A stretch of DNA of 64,000 nucleotides from Lentilitoribacter sp. Alg239-R112 (lineage in GTDB: Bacteria; Pseudomonadota; Alphaproteobacteria; Rhizobiales; Rhizobiaceae), in assembly GCF_900537175.1 (NCBI RefSeq), contig NZ_LS999835.1:316001-380000 (forward strand), written 5' to 3'. The position numbers were made by a program, and so were the translations under genes. The notes under the pieces were generated by a model. The model did no database searches. It was given only the letters and a program-made list of their open reading frames with translations, and had not been told where the DNA came from. Positions 45,049 to 53,560 of this stretch are shown one piece after another (the stretch's first letter is position 1; the number at the start of each line of letters is the position of its first letter).

Positions 45049-45807
45049 ATGAAACATAATCTATCATTTGCATATCTGATTGCGAGGCGATTAGCTACAT
45101 CAGTTGATCAGCTACTTTACCCACCGATATGTGCGAATTGTGGTGTGTTTTCAAGTCACCATAACGCTTTATGTGCACAATGCTGGAAAGATGTGAAATT
45201 TATTGAAAAACCTTACTGTGAGGTGTCCGGCCATCCGTTTGCATTTGATTTAGGTGAGGGGATAGTTTCCGCAGATGTAATTGCAAACCCTCCTCCCTAT
45301 AAACGGGCAAGAGCTGCGGTTGTGTATGATGGTGCTGCGAGAAAAATAGTTCACTTGATGAAGTATAAGGATCGACAGGAACTATCAAATCTCATGGTCA
45401 ACTGGATGGTAAGAGCAGCGCGGGATTGCCTTGTAGATGTAGATATAATCGTCCCTGTACCTTTGCATCGATGGCGTCTTCTGAGCCGGCGGTTCAATCA
45501 GTCAGCTGAACTGGCGCGTAATTTAGCGCGAAAAACTGATAAAAATTATTTGACGTCTGCGTTGGTACGTAAAAAATCCACACTTCCCCAGGTCGGATTG
45601 CCAGCAATAGCAAGACAAAATAATGTTAGGGGTGCATTTATCGTGCAGGAAGATAAAAAGCCTGACATTTTGGGTAAGCGGATTATTCTTGTTGATGATG
45701 TTTATACAACGGGAGCTACGGTGGATGCTGCCAGTCGAGCATTGTTGCAAGCTGGAGCGGATGAGGTGTCAGTTGTAACCTTTGCGCGGGTCGTGAATGA
45801 GCATTGA
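45049..45807 (+). CDS. comF: ComF family phosphoribosyltransferase-like protein
   Basis: A 252-residue protein. A zinc-ribbon N-terminus has C28, C31, C42 and C45, and the C-terminal PRTase domain has the PRPP loop IILVDDVYTTGATVDAA. ComF proteins take part in DNA uptake in competent bacteria; in most alphaproteobacteria the actual role is untested. The RFNQSAELARNLAR block is also conserved. It is followed by grxC after 47 bases on the same strand. No other competence gene is in the window. Confidence 0.92.
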   Translation: MKHNLSFAYLIARRLATSVDQLLYPPICANCGVFSSHHNALCAQCWKDVKFIEKPYCEVSGHPFAFDLGEGIVSADVIANPPPYKRARAAVVYDGAARKIVHLMKYKDRQELSNLMVNWMVRAARDCLVDVDIIVPVPLHRWRLLSRRFNQSAELARNLARKTDKNYLTSALVRKKSTLPQVGLPAIARQNNVRGAFIVQEDKKPDILGKRIILVDDVYTTGATVDAASRALLQAGADEVSVVTFARVVNEH

Positions 45808-45854
45808 TATCAAACCATTAGATCACTATATATCCTCATAACTTAATAGCTTTA

Positions 45855-46136
45855 ATGGTATTTGAACTGGATCATAACTTGAAAGACGTAACGATATATA
45901 CACGACAGTTTTGTGGATTTTGCACCGCGGCAAAGCGACTTTTGTCTAAAAAAGGAGTTGCTTTTACCGAACATGACGCAACATTTAATCCAGCCTTAAA
46001 GAAAGAGATGATTGCTAAATCACAAGGTGGAACAACTTTCCCGCAAATTTTTATTGGCAAGGAACATGTTGGTGGTTGCGACGATCTTTTTGCGCTTGAG
46101 AATAGCGGTGCGCTCAACGTTATGCTCGAAGACTAA
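45855..46136 (+). CDS. grxC: Glutaredoxin 3
   Basis: A 93-residue dithiol glutaredoxin. The active site reads C20-G-F-C23 rather than the usual CPYC, and the glutathione-binding TTFPQIFIG (cis-proline) and GGCDDLFAL blocks are normal. It reduces disulfides with glutathione. Loss of the active-site proline may shift its redox potential. The comF-grxC-nitrilase-DUF1178 order is typical of Hyphomicrobiales. Confidence 0.93.
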   Translation: MVFELDHNLKDVTIYTRQFCGFCTAAKRLLSKKGVAFTEHDATFNPALKKEMIAKSQGGTTFPQIFIGKEHVGGCDDLFALENSGALNVMLED

Positions 46137-46154
46137 TTCAGGTTCATTGTTATT

Positions 46155-46976
46155 ATGATCAAAGCAGCAGTTGTGCAGATGCGCTCGAGTAAGGATCCGT
46201 TAGAGATGGCGCTTCAGCTTGAGCAGGTCATACATGCTGCTGCCATCAAGGGTGTTGAATATATTCAAACGCCTGAAATGACCGGATGCATCCACAGTAC
46301 CAGAGATGAGTTATATGCTGTGATTTTCAACGACGATGATGATCCGATAGTCAAAATGGCGTCCCGTCTATCTGCGGAACATAATATCATAATTCATATT
46401 GGATCGACCGCTATTGCGCTCGATAATGGTAAAGTTGCTAACCGTGCATTCTTTTTTCAGAACGGAAATCTGAAAGCGAGATACGACAAGTTACATATGT
46501 TCGACGTTGATCTTGATTATGGTGAGAGTTGGCGTGAAAGTTCAACTTACCAAGCTGGCCGAGAGGCTGTGATAGTAGAAGCATCTGGGGCCAAATTTGG
46601 ATTGGGTATCTGTTATGATGTTCGCTTTCCCAATTTGTTCAGAGACCAAGCCATCGCGGGTGCGCAGATTCTAACTGCACCGGCGGCGTTTACCGAGCAA
46701 ACTGGACAGGCTCATTGGCATGTATTGCAACGTGCTCGCGCGATAGAAAATGGCGCTTTTATGATTTCTGCTGCACAAGGTGGAACACATGAAGATGGTC
46801 GTAAGACCTATGGACATTCGCTGATTGTGAGCCCTTGGGGTGATGTTTTGGCCGAAGTTAAAGGCAATGAAACTGGAATTGCTATTGCCGACATTGATGT
46901 GCAGGTGAGTGCAAAAGCGCGCGCAAAGATACCAAACCTTAAGAATAACAGTGATTATACAGTCAATTCGGTCTAA
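46155..46976 (+). CDS. Carbon-nitrogen hydrolase (nitrilase superfamily)
   Basis: A 273-residue enzyme with the catalytic triad E41 (QTPEMTG), K112 (RYDKLHMFD) and C153 (GICYDVRFP). The sequence is of the Nit1/omega-amidase-like branch, members of which hydrolyse deaminated glutathione or alpha-keto amides. Its place after the glutaredoxin gene suits repair of deaminated glutathione; that is inference. It is co-directional with grxC and the DUF1178 gene, with gaps under 20 bases. Confidence 0.93.
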   Translation: MIKAAVVQMRSSKDPLEMALQLEQVIHAAAIKGVEYIQTPEMTGCIHSTRDELYAVIFNDDDDPIVKMASRLSAEHNIIIHIGSTAIALDNGKVANRAFFFQNGNLKARYDKLHMFDVDLDYGESWRESSTYQAGREAVIVEASGAKFGLGICYDVRFPNLFRDQAIAGAQILTAPAAFTEQTGQAHWHVLQRARAIENGAFMISAAQGGTHEDGRKTYGHSLIVSPWGDVLAEVKGNETGIAIADIDVQVSAKARAKIPNLKNNSDYTVNSV

Positions 46977-46985
46977 TGTAATAAT

Positions 46986-47414
46986 ATGATAAAATTCAAT
47001 CTCATCTGCAACAAGCATCATGACTTCGAGGCTTGGTTCTCATCGAGTACCGATTTTGATGATCAGAAAGATGCGGGCTTTGTATCTTGTCCTATCTGTG
47101 GTTCGTCTGTGGTCGAAAAAGCACTTATGGTTCCAGCTGTTGCGACATCTCGGTCTAAAGACAAAAAGCAGCAGATGATGAAGAATACCGCGCAGAAAGA
47201 GGCTATGAAAGCCATTCAGAAAATGGTGACTGACGTTAAAGAAAATAGCGAAAATGTTGGCGATCAGTTTCCAGAGGAAGCTCGCAAAATGCATTATGGT
47301 GAGAGTGATAGTCGTGGCATTTATGGCAAGGCTTCTCTAGATGAAGTGCGCGAGTTAGTGGACGAGGGGATTAATGTGACCTCTTTGCCTGACCTTCCAG
47401 ATAAACAAAATTAA
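46986..47414 (+). CDS. DUF1178 family protein
   Basis: A 142-residue protein. An N-terminal zinc-ribbon-like region has C8 (LICNKHHDFEAWF) and the pair CPIC, and the C-terminal KMHYGESDSRGIYGKAS is conserved in DUF1178. The middle is basic and Met/Lys-rich, probably flexible. The family is found across alphaproteobacteria next to nitrilase-like genes, with no known function. It closes the comF-grxC run. Confidence 0.88.
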   Translation: MIKFNLICNKHHDFEAWFSSSTDFDDQKDAGFVSCPICGSSVVEKALMVPAVATSRSKDKKQQMMKNTAQKEAMKAIQKMVTDVKENSENVGDQFPEEARKMHYGESDSRGIYGKASLDEVRELVDEGINVTSLPDLPDKQN

Positions 47415-47473
47415 ACTGTCATATTCTGATGATATTCAATTAGCCTGTAATCGTTATTCAAGAATGATATGAA

Positions 47474-48751
47474 ATGAAAATTCCTGGACTTGATGAAACG
47501 ATAAGAACTTTCGGACGGATCGGATTTCTTTCTTTTGGTGGTCCCGCGGCGCAAATTGCACTCATGCACAATGTGCTTGTCGATGAAAAAAAGTGGCTGA
47601 ATGAGCAGCAGTTCCTAAATGCATTGAGTTTTTGTATGTTGTTGCCTGGTCCGGAAGCTATGCAGCTTGCGACTTATTCTGGCTGGCGGTTACACGGTGT
47701 CATAGGCGGTTTAATTGCCGGGCTTTTGTTTGTGCTTCCTGGCGCGGTTGTAATACTGTCTCTTGCTACGATTTATGCTTACTTTGGTGATGTTGAACTT
47801 GTTGATGCGTTGTTTTTGGGTGTAAAAGCGACCGTCTTGATTATCGTTATTGAAGCATTGCTGAAAGTTTCGAGAAGGGCATTAAAACTCCGAGCTCATT
47901 GGGTTCTAGCTGCACTTGCATTTGTCGGTATATTCTTCTTTGCAGCGCCGTTTCCTATTATTATATTTTGCGCGGCGATTTATGGGTTTTTCTTTACCGG
48001 GCATGCGCAAGAAGCGGAGAATGTTGATGATATTAAGGCTGTTAACGTCAGTATACTTGATACGTTCAAAACGATATTCATCTGGCTTTCCATTTGGGTT
48101 TTTCCGGTTATTATTATTGGTTATTACCTTGATTGTGAATTATTCAACTCGATTGCCAGTTTCTTTTCAAAGCTTGCGGTGGTGACATTTGGCGGTGCAT
48201 ATGCCGTTCTCGCCTACATGGCGCAAGACGTTGTTACACAATTTGGATGGCTAACCGCTGGTGAGATGATGGATGGTTTGGGTTTGGCTGAGACCACTCC
48301 GGGGCCATTGATTTTAGTTACGGAGTTTGTTGGTTTTTTAGCTGCGTTTCGTGAAGGCGGTTTTTGGTTTGGTGTTGTCGGCGCAGTGCTGACACTTTGG
48401 GTTACATTTGTTCCATGTTTTCTATGGATTTTTGCCGGTGCTCCCTATATCGAACAAATATCAGCCCAGCCTAAGCTTAAGGGTGCTTTATCAGCCATCA
48501 CTGCTGCTGTTGTGGGTGTGATTCTTAATCTATCGATTTGGTTTGGCTTGCATGTCTTGTTTAGCAATGTGACACAAAAATCGACAGGCATTCTCACACT
48601 CTGGCAACCAGAGCTTTTATCTATCGACTGGAGAGTGTTGATACTTCTGATTGTTTCGGGTTTGCTTCTGTTTCGGTTTAAGATAGGTCTTATGAAAATG
48701 CTTGGCATATCGGCAGGGCTTGGCTGGTTTATGGCCAGTTTCCTAACTTGA
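47474..48751 (+). CDS. chrA: Chromate transporter ChrA
   Basis: A 425-residue membrane protein with two homologous halves. The first half has GRIGFLSFGGPAAQIALMH and LPGPEAMQLATYSGW; the second has VTFGGAYAVLAYMAQDV and TTPGPLILVTEFVGF. This is the long-chain CHR family, which exports chromate driven by the proton gradient and gives chromate resistance. No chrB regulator accompanies it. It begins a stretch that looks inserted between the DUF1178 gene and ubiG. A bidirectional terminator follows. Confidence 0.93.
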   Translation: MKIPGLDETIRTFGRIGFLSFGGPAAQIALMHNVLVDEKKWLNEQQFLNALSFCMLLPGPEAMQLATYSGWRLHGVIGGLIAGLLFVLPGAVVILSLATIYAYFGDVELVDALFLGVKATVLIIVIEALLKVSRRALKLRAHWVLAALAFVGIFFFAAPFPIIIFCAAIYGFFFTGHAQEAENVDDIKAVNVSILDTFKTIFIWLSIWVFPVIIIGYYLDCELFNSIASFFSKLAVVTFGGAYAVLAYMAQDVVTQFGWLTAGEMMDGLGLAETTPGPLILVTEFVGFLAAFREGGFWFGVVGAVLTLWVTFVPCFLWIFAGAPYIEQISAQPKLKGALSAITAAVVGVILNLSIWFGLHVLFSNVTQKSTGILTLWQPELLSIDWRVLILLIVSGLLLFRFKIGLMKMLGISAGLGWFMASFLT

Positions 48752-48765
48752 CTTACCTCTTGGAA

Positions 48766-48793
48766 ACTCCGCCCAATTTCATGAGGGCGGAGT
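48766..48793. terminator. Bidirectional terminator between chrA and the DUF1761 gene
   Basis: A perfect 9-base-pair stem, ACTCCGCCC with GGGCGGAGT, encloses a 10-base loop. On the plus strand it is followed by AATTATTT. The two converging genes end 15 and 7 bases from its edges. Confidence 0.75.
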
Positions 48794-48799
48794 AATTAT

Positions 48800-49201
48800 T
48801 TATGCCAATAGCTTACGGAAAATTCCATTGCAGATAATCATGATAATCAGACTGACGATCCAATAACCCGCATTTACATTTCTTACATAAGTATTTTGTT
48901 TTGCAAACATACCGCCAGAATAGGCAAGCGCGGTAAATGCAAGAGTTGCCAGAATAACTGTCAAAAGCGCTTCTGAAACAGCTGTTACCGCAACGAACCA
49001 GCTCATAAGTAATAGTCCGATGATTTGAGCAATCATGGCACCGGCTGGCATATCATTTGCTGTGCCAAGCTCTAATCCTAAACCTTCTGCCCATTTACGT
49101 CCGAAAAGCAGCGGCGAATACCATAGCCAGCCTAATAAAAACGATGCAATCGCGCCAACGACGACTGCTGTCCAAGATACGTCTGTTGTTAATTCACTCA
49201 T
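48800..49201 (-). CDS. DUF1761 family membrane protein
   Basis: A 133-residue inner-membrane protein with four hydrophobic segments. The block ASFLLGWLWYSPLLFGRKWAE near the N-terminus defines DUF1761, a family of unknown function. The start is the ATG after GGAGAGA. It lies two bases after the SRPBCC gene on the same strand, so the two are a unit under the shared ArsR-flanked promoter region. DUF1761 and SRPBCC genes co-occur in other bacteria, as I recall. Confidence 0.88.
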   Translation of the reverse strand: MSELTTDVSWTAVVVGAIASFLLGWLWYSPLLFGRKWAEGLGLELGTANDMPAGAMIAQIIGLLLMSWFVAVTAVSEALLTVILATLAFTALAYSGGMFAKQNTYVRNVNAGYWIVSLIIMIICNGIFRKLLA

Positions 49202-49203
49202 CT

Positions 49204-49587
49204 TTATCTCTCCATTTTGTTCATTGGTTCCCAATACATTTTATGCCAACCGGCATCTAGATGCGCTTCTGCCTCTTCAGGATGTCCGGTTTGTGTGAAG
49301 TGAATTGTAGTATTGGCGCCGTTTTGGTCAAGTTCGAAGCGTATGAGTGAGTATTGTCCTTCGGGCCAGTCTTTAACGCGCCATGCTTGAACAATACGTT
49401 TATTTTGTACCAGTTCAATATTTCTAGCTTCAATCATTCCATCAAACAATGATAGCGCGCCGCCGGATTTTGCTTCAATGTTCGCTGTTTTTCCACCCGT
49501 CATAGCGCTAAATTTTTCTGAGCTGAGTAGGATCTCATAGATCTGCTCTTTTGTAGCATGGATATCTACATTTTGTTGGATTGTCAT
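49204..49587 (-). CDS. SRPBCC (AHSA1-like) domain protein, copy A
   Basis: A 127-residue single-domain protein of the START/SRPBCC fold, which has a deep ligand pocket. Visible features are IHATKEQIYEILLSSEKFSAM, the GGALSLFDG strand region, and the C-terminal HLDAGWHKMYWEPMNKM. The ligand is unknown. The start is the ATG after AGGAAAG. It diverges from an ArsR gene that is itself followed by a second SRPBCC gene. Confidence 0.9.
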   Translation of the reverse strand: MTIQQNVDIHATKEQIYEILLSSEKFSAMTGGKTANIEAKSGGALSLFDGMIEARNIELVQNKRIVQAWRVKDWPEGQYSLIRFELDQNGANTTIHFTQTGHPEEAEAHLDAGWHKMYWEPMNKMER

Positions 49588-49600
49588 GTTCTTTCCTATC

Positions 49601-49626
49601 AATATTCAACTTTATGGTTGAATATT
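49601..49626. promoter_or_regulatory. ArsR operator candidate, site 1
   Basis: A perfect inverted repeat with 10-base arms AATATTCAAC and GTTGAATATT around a 6-base spacer. It lies between the divergent SRPBCC-DUF1761 and arsR-SRPBCC units. The size and symmetry fit an ArsR-type dimer site. Confidence 0.65.
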
Positions 49627-49645
49627 GACTATGTTATATATTTTC

Positions 49646-49671
49646 TATTGTCAACTGGTTGGTTGAATAAT
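49646..49671. promoter_or_regulatory. ArsR operator candidate, site 2
   Basis: A second, less perfect copy of site 1: TCAAC, a 6-base spacer, then GTTGAATA, with the right half-site identical over eight bases. It lies 45 bases from site 1 center to center and just ahead of the arsR start. A TTGACA element on the minus strand (49649-49654) overlaps it and may be the -35 box of the leftward unit. Confidence 0.5.
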
Positions 49672-49682
49672 ATATAAGAGCA

Positions 49683-50036
49683 ATGAATAAAGAAATTTCC
49701 CAAGATGAAGAGCGGCTTGATGTTGTGTTCCATGCATTGTCTAATCGCACGCGCCGCTCGCTATTGAAGCAAATGCAAGATGGACCAATGATGGTAACCG
49801 AGCTTGCCCAAAACTATGATATGTCGCTCAATGCAGTTTCAAAACATTTGATAGTTCTGGAAAAAGCAGGGCTTATTGACCGCTCAATAGATGGGCGAAA
49901 TCATTCATGCCAACTGCAATCTGGCCCACTAGCGGACGCGGATATGTGGATTGAGCAATATCGTACATTTTGGGAAGAAAACCTTGATCAGTTTGCTGCT
50001 TATGTCGAAAATTTGAATAATGTGGAGAAGAAGTAA
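49683..50036 (+). CDS. ArsR-family transcriptional regulator
   Basis: A 117-residue winged-helix repressor. The helix-turn-helix reads MVTELAQNYDMSLNAVSKHL, followed by the wing LIDRSIDGRNHSCQL. There is no CxC or other metal-site cysteine pattern, so it is probably one of the non-metal ArsR proteins that are paired with SRPBCC genes. The next gene, five bases away, is an SRPBCC protein. Two inverted repeats upstream suggest autoregulation. Confidence 0.93.
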   Translation: MNKEISQDEERLDVVFHALSNRTRRSLLKQMQDGPMMVTELAQNYDMSLNAVSKHLIVLEKAGLIDRSIDGRNHSCQLQSGPLADADMWIEQYRTFWEENLDQFAAYVENLNNVEKK

Positions 50037-50041
50037 TAGTG

Positions 50042-50461
50042 ATGGCCGAGCTTACTTTAACAAAAATTATCAAAGCACCGCGTGAGGTGGTGTTTGATGC
50101 GTGGACGAAGCCCGAACATCTAAAAAATTGGTGGGGTCCGGGGAAAGTCTATTGTCCGGAAGCGCATGTTGATCTGCAAGTGGGCGGCAAATACCGTATC
50201 GCTAACAAAATTGAAGATGGCTCAATTCTATGGTTTTCAGGAAAGTTTGAAGAAGTTATGCCGCCTGAGAAGCTTGTTTACGATTGGTATGTTGGTGAGA
50301 ACGATAATGCGCCAAGCCTGGTCACGGTGTTATTTAGAGAGCATGATGATGGAACAGAACTTGTCGTTTGGCATGCGCGAATTGGTGATGAAGCAACTCG
50401 CGATATGCACCGCAAGGGCTGGCTTGGTTGTCTTGAAAAACTTGATGAAATGTTTGCGTGA
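50042..50461 (+). CDS. SRPBCC (AHSA1-like) domain protein, copy B
   Basis: A 139-residue AHSA1-type protein. It has the diagnostic VVFDAWTKPEHLKNWWGP, then FSGKFEEVMPPEKLVYDW and the C-terminal RKGWLGCLEKLDEM. Such proteins often form a unit with an ArsR regulator, but their ligand and role are unknown. I take the ATG as start; a GTG lies one codon ahead. It differs clearly from copy A and ends six bases from the convergent ubiG. Confidence 0.92.
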   Translation: MAELTLTKIIKAPREVVFDAWTKPEHLKNWWGPGKVYCPEAHVDLQVGGKYRIANKIEDGSILWFSGKFEEVMPPEKLVYDWYVGENDNAPSLVTVLFREHDDGTELVVWHARIGDEATRDMHRKGWLGCLEKLDEMFA

Positions 50462-50467
50462 GGTGAT

Positions 50468-51214
50468 TTACTTCTTACGCTCAAAGACCATCATGTAATT
50501 AACATTCATATCAGGGCTTAAGTTCCAGCGATCTTGCAAAGGGCTATAGAAAACACCGGATTGGTCAACAAATGATAAGCCGCTTGATGTTAGAGGGGAT
50601 GAAATTTCTTCTGGCCGCACTAGTTTTTCGTATTGGTGTGTGCCGCGAGGTAGCCAACGCAAGACATATTCTGCGCCAAAGATGGCGAGCGCCTTGGCTT
50701 TCATCGTTCTGTTTATCGTTGCAACAAACATAAGTCCACCAGGTTTGAGCATGTCTGCGCACGAGGTTAGGAAAAGATCAACATTGGCGACGTGTTCAAC
50801 AACTTCCATGTTTAGAATGATATCAAACTTTTCGCCATTGGCTGCCAGTTTCTCTGACGTATCTGCGCGATAATCGATTTCAAGGCCGCTTTGTTCAGCG
50901 TGAATTTTGGCGATTTCGATGTTTATTTCAGATGCATCTGCGCCTGTTACTTTTGCTCCCAACCGGGCCATGGGTTCGCAAAGCAAGCCACCACCGCACC
51001 CGATGTCAAGGAGACGTAACCCTTCAAATGGTCGGCTATTTTGACCTTCTCGTTCAAAGTGCGTAGATGCTCTGTTGCGAATGTAACTCAGACGAACAGG
51101 ATTGAACTTATGTAGCGGGCGAAATTTCCCCGTTGGGTTCCACCATTCGGCTGCCATTTTTGAGAAGCGCTCAACTTCCACTGCATCAATCGTTGTTTTT
51201 TGCGCGCTTTCCAT
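50468..51214 (-). CDS. ubiG: Ubiquinone biosynthesis O-methyltransferase UbiG
   Basis: A 248-residue SAM-dependent enzyme that carries out both O-methylations of ubiquinone synthesis. The SAM site is [20 protein letters not shown]. The N-terminal [26 protein letters not shown] and the [12 protein letters not shown] block are specific to UbiG. It acts at the inner membrane. It is usually the neighbour of lysC in this order; here a DUF899 gene lies between them. Confidence 0.96.
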   Translation of the reverse strand: MESAQKTTIDAVEVERFSKMAAEWWNPTGKFRPLHKFNPVRLSYIRNRASTHFEREGQNSRPFEGLRLLDIGCGGGLLCEPMARLGAKVTGADASEINIEIAKIHAEQSGLEIDYRADTSEKLAANGEKFDIILNMEVVEHVANVDLFLTSCADMLKPGGLMFVATINRTMKAKALAIFGAEYVLRWLPRGTHQYEKLVRPEEISSPLTSSGLSFVDQSGVFYSPLQDRWNLSPDMNVNYMMVFERKK

Positions 51215-51303
51215 TTAATTTGGCCTTGTTTGATACGTTTGGTGTCTCGTATGAAACAGAAGTTAAGAAGACAAGTCAAAGAGAAATAGTATGATCTTTG
51301 CCG

Positions 51304-52008
51304 TTAATCTTCATATCGGTCATGATGCCGCAGCCATTCCATACTATAAGATAGATCCCGCTCGTTTCTCCCTTTTGGTGTTAGGTCTATATAATTATAA
51401 GCACCATTTAGAAGATCAAGACCACGACCGAATGTAGAATAGGTGTGAAAAATATCCCGGTTTGAGTTCTTTGTAAGTACGCTTACACCAACTAACTCAT
51501 CCATCTCAGATGTCATAGGCCTATAATTATAAGTCGCGTTGCCGGATTTTATATCTTCGGGGTCAAAGGAAACATTAAAGTCTCTATTAAAGTTGGAAGG
51601 AGCCGATGAAACCCAGTTGAAGTCCCAACCCATACGTGACTTAAAAGAGTTTATCTTAGAGAGGCTTGCGCGAGAAATTGCAAGAAAACTGATGTCTCTA
51701 TGGGCAAGGTGAACATCTATACCGTTGAAGTTATCTGCCCAAAATGAACAACTTTTACACCCCTCCTTCCAGTCATCACCGATCATGAAATGATAAATGA
51801 TTAACTGGCTATGTTTTCCGAAAAGTTCATTTAGGGTTTTAACTCCCTCATTGGTATCGAATATATATTCATCTTCAATAGCGACCCACGGCAATTCTCG
51901 TCGTGCGGCACTTAATTTGTCTCTTTGCTTGCTGAAATCCTTCTCTTGGAGGAGCAAAGCTTTGCGAGCTTCTAACCATTCGTTACGTGTAACAATTTGA
52001 TGTTTCAT
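51304..52008 (-). CDS. DUF899 family thioredoxin-like protein
   Basis: A 234-residue protein of the DUF899 family. The blocks RRELPWVAIEDEYIFDT, EGCKSCSFWADNF (a CxxC) and AHRDISFLAISRASLSKI are typical, and the C-terminal YIDLTPKGRNE is conserved. The fold is thioredoxin-like; the function is unknown. The ATG follows AGGA. It is flanked upstream by a 40-base inverted repeat and seems to be inserted between ubiG and lysC, so it may be a late acquisition. Confidence 0.9.
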   Translation of the reverse strand: MKHQIVTRNEWLEARKALLLQEKDFSKQRDKLSAARRELPWVAIEDEYIFDTNEGVKTLNELFGKHSQLIIYHFMIGDDWKEGCKSCSFWADNFNGIDVHLAHRDISFLAISRASLSKINSFKSRMGWDFNWVSSAPSNFNRDFNVSFDPEDIKSGNATYNYRPMTSEMDELVGVSVLTKNSNRDIFHTYSTFGRGLDLLNGAYNYIDLTPKGRNERDLSYSMEWLRHHDRYED

Positions 52009-52024
52009 TACATGGTTCCTGACA

Positions 52025-52064
52025 TTAATTAGCATAATAATTAATTAACTTTTATGCTAATTAA
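52025..52064. promoter_or_regulatory. Long perfect inverted repeat at the promoter of the DUF899 gene
   Basis: Two exact 13-base arms, TTAATTAGCATAA and TTATGCTAATTAA, are separated by 14 bases. A TTGACT -35 candidate on the minus strand lies at 52072-52077, so the repeat would cover the -10 and start region. It looks like a repressor operator, but no regulator gene is adjacent. It has no T-run and is not a terminator. Confidence 0.6.
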
Positions 52065-52254
52065 ATTGTAGAGTCAAACAGCCAAAGTTAATTGAGTTTA
52101 AATTTGGCAAACTACTGTGGTCTCACAGTTGCAGTTTGGGAGTTTTTTAGATAAGACACACCCACTTTGTCCCAAATGGTTGGTGTTCATATCGGGCTGG
52201 CGATGCCGGACGAAGATGGTTTTTTAGGTTAATTGCGACAGGACAACGCATTCT

Positions 52255-53502
52255 ATGGCGCGAATAGTAATGAAATTTGGTGGAACGTCTGTTGCCGATT
52301 TAGACCGGATCAGAAATGTGGCTCGCCATGTAAAGCGTGAAGTAGATAACGGTCATGAAGTTGCCGTTGTTGTTTCCGCAATGTCAGGTAAAACAAACGA
52401 GCTTGTTGGATGGACCCGTGAAGCATCGCCCATGCATGATGCGCGTGAGTATGATATCGTTGTATCATCTGGCGAGCAGGTTACTTCAGGCCTGTTAGCA
52501 ATTACGTTGCAATCTATGGGGGTGAATGCGCGATCCTGGCAGGGATGGCAAATTCCTATACGTACTAGTGGTACCCATGGCGCAGCGCGGATTGAAGATA
52601 TTGATGGTAGTGATCTGGTTCGCCGTTTTGGTGAAGGACAAGTTGCCGTTGTTGCAGGCTTCCAAGGAATTGGACCTGACAATCGTGTAGCGACGCTCGG
52701 GCGAGGTGGTTCCGATACAAGTGCAGTGGCAATTGCAGCCGCGGTCAAGGCCGATCGCTGCGATATTTATACAGATGTTGACGGTGTTTATACAACAGAT
52801 CCACGTATCGAACCGAAGGCAAAACGTCTTGAAAAAGTAGCGTTTGAAGAAATGTTGGAAATGGCGTCTCTGGGTGCAAAAGTACTGCAAGTTCGTTCTG
52901 TTGAGCTTGCAATGGTTCATAAAGTTAGAACCTTTGTGCGTTCAAGTTTTGAAGACCCCGACGCTCCTGGGATGGGGGATTTTGACAACCCACCAGGAAC
53001 CCTAATTTGCGATGAGGATGAAATTTTGGAACAGGAAGTAGTAACTGGTATCGCGTATGCCAAAGATGAAGCTCAAATTTCATTGAGACGTCTGTCTGAT
53101 AAACCTGGCGTATCTGCTGCGATTTTTGGACCGCTTGCTGATGAGCACATCAATGTAGATATGATTGTGCAGAACATTTCAGAAGATGGTAAGCACACAG
53201 ATATGACCTTCACATTACCTTCTGGTGATGTCGAGAAGGCCGTCAACGTGCTTGAAGCTAAGAAGGATGATATCGGATTTGATGTTGTTCAAAGCGAAAC
53301 TAACCTTGTTAAAGTGTCTGTTATTGGTATTGGTATGCGTAGCCATACAGGTGTGGCTGCAACAGCATTTAATACAATGGCCGAAAAAGGCATAAATATT
53401 AAGGCCATCACAACGTCTGAGATCAAAATTTCAATTTTGATTGATAGTGAATATGCCGAACTAGCAGTACGGGCATTACATGCGGCTTATAAATTAGATT
53501 GA
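52255..53502 (+). CDS. lysC: Aspartate kinase
   Basis: A 415-residue enzyme that phosphorylates aspartate, the entry to lysine, threonine and methionine synthesis. The kinase motif KFGGTSV is at the N-terminus, TLGRGGSDTSAVAIAAA in the catalytic domain, and two ACT domains (about 270-410) form the feedback site. It makes the precursor for homoserine, the substrate of MetX in this window. The 246-base region ahead holds its promoter. ptsP follows after about 58 bases. Confidence 0.97.
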   Translation: MARIVMKFGGTSVADLDRIRNVARHVKREVDNGHEVAVVVSAMSGKTNELVGWTREASPMHDAREYDIVVSSGEQVTSGLLAITLQSMGVNARSWQGWQIPIRTSGTHGAARIEDIDGSDLVRRFGEGQVAVVAGFQGIGPDNRVATLGRGGSDTSAVAIAAAVKADRCDIYTDVDGVYTTDPRIEPKAKRLEKVAFEEMLEMASLGAKVLQVRSVELAMVHKVRTFVRSSFEDPDAPGMGDFDNPPGTLICDEDEILEQEVVTGIAYAKDEAQISLRRLSDKPGVSAAIFGPLADEHINVDMIVQNISEDGKHTDMTFTLPSGDVEKAVNVLEAKKDDIGFDVVQSETNLVKVSVIGIGMRSHTGVAATAFNTMAEKGINIKAITTSEIKISILIDSEYAELAVRALHAAYKLD

Positions 53503-53560
53503 ATGTAGAATTTGCGCTTTATATACGAAACGAGACTATATTTCATGAGGATTGTTTTCA

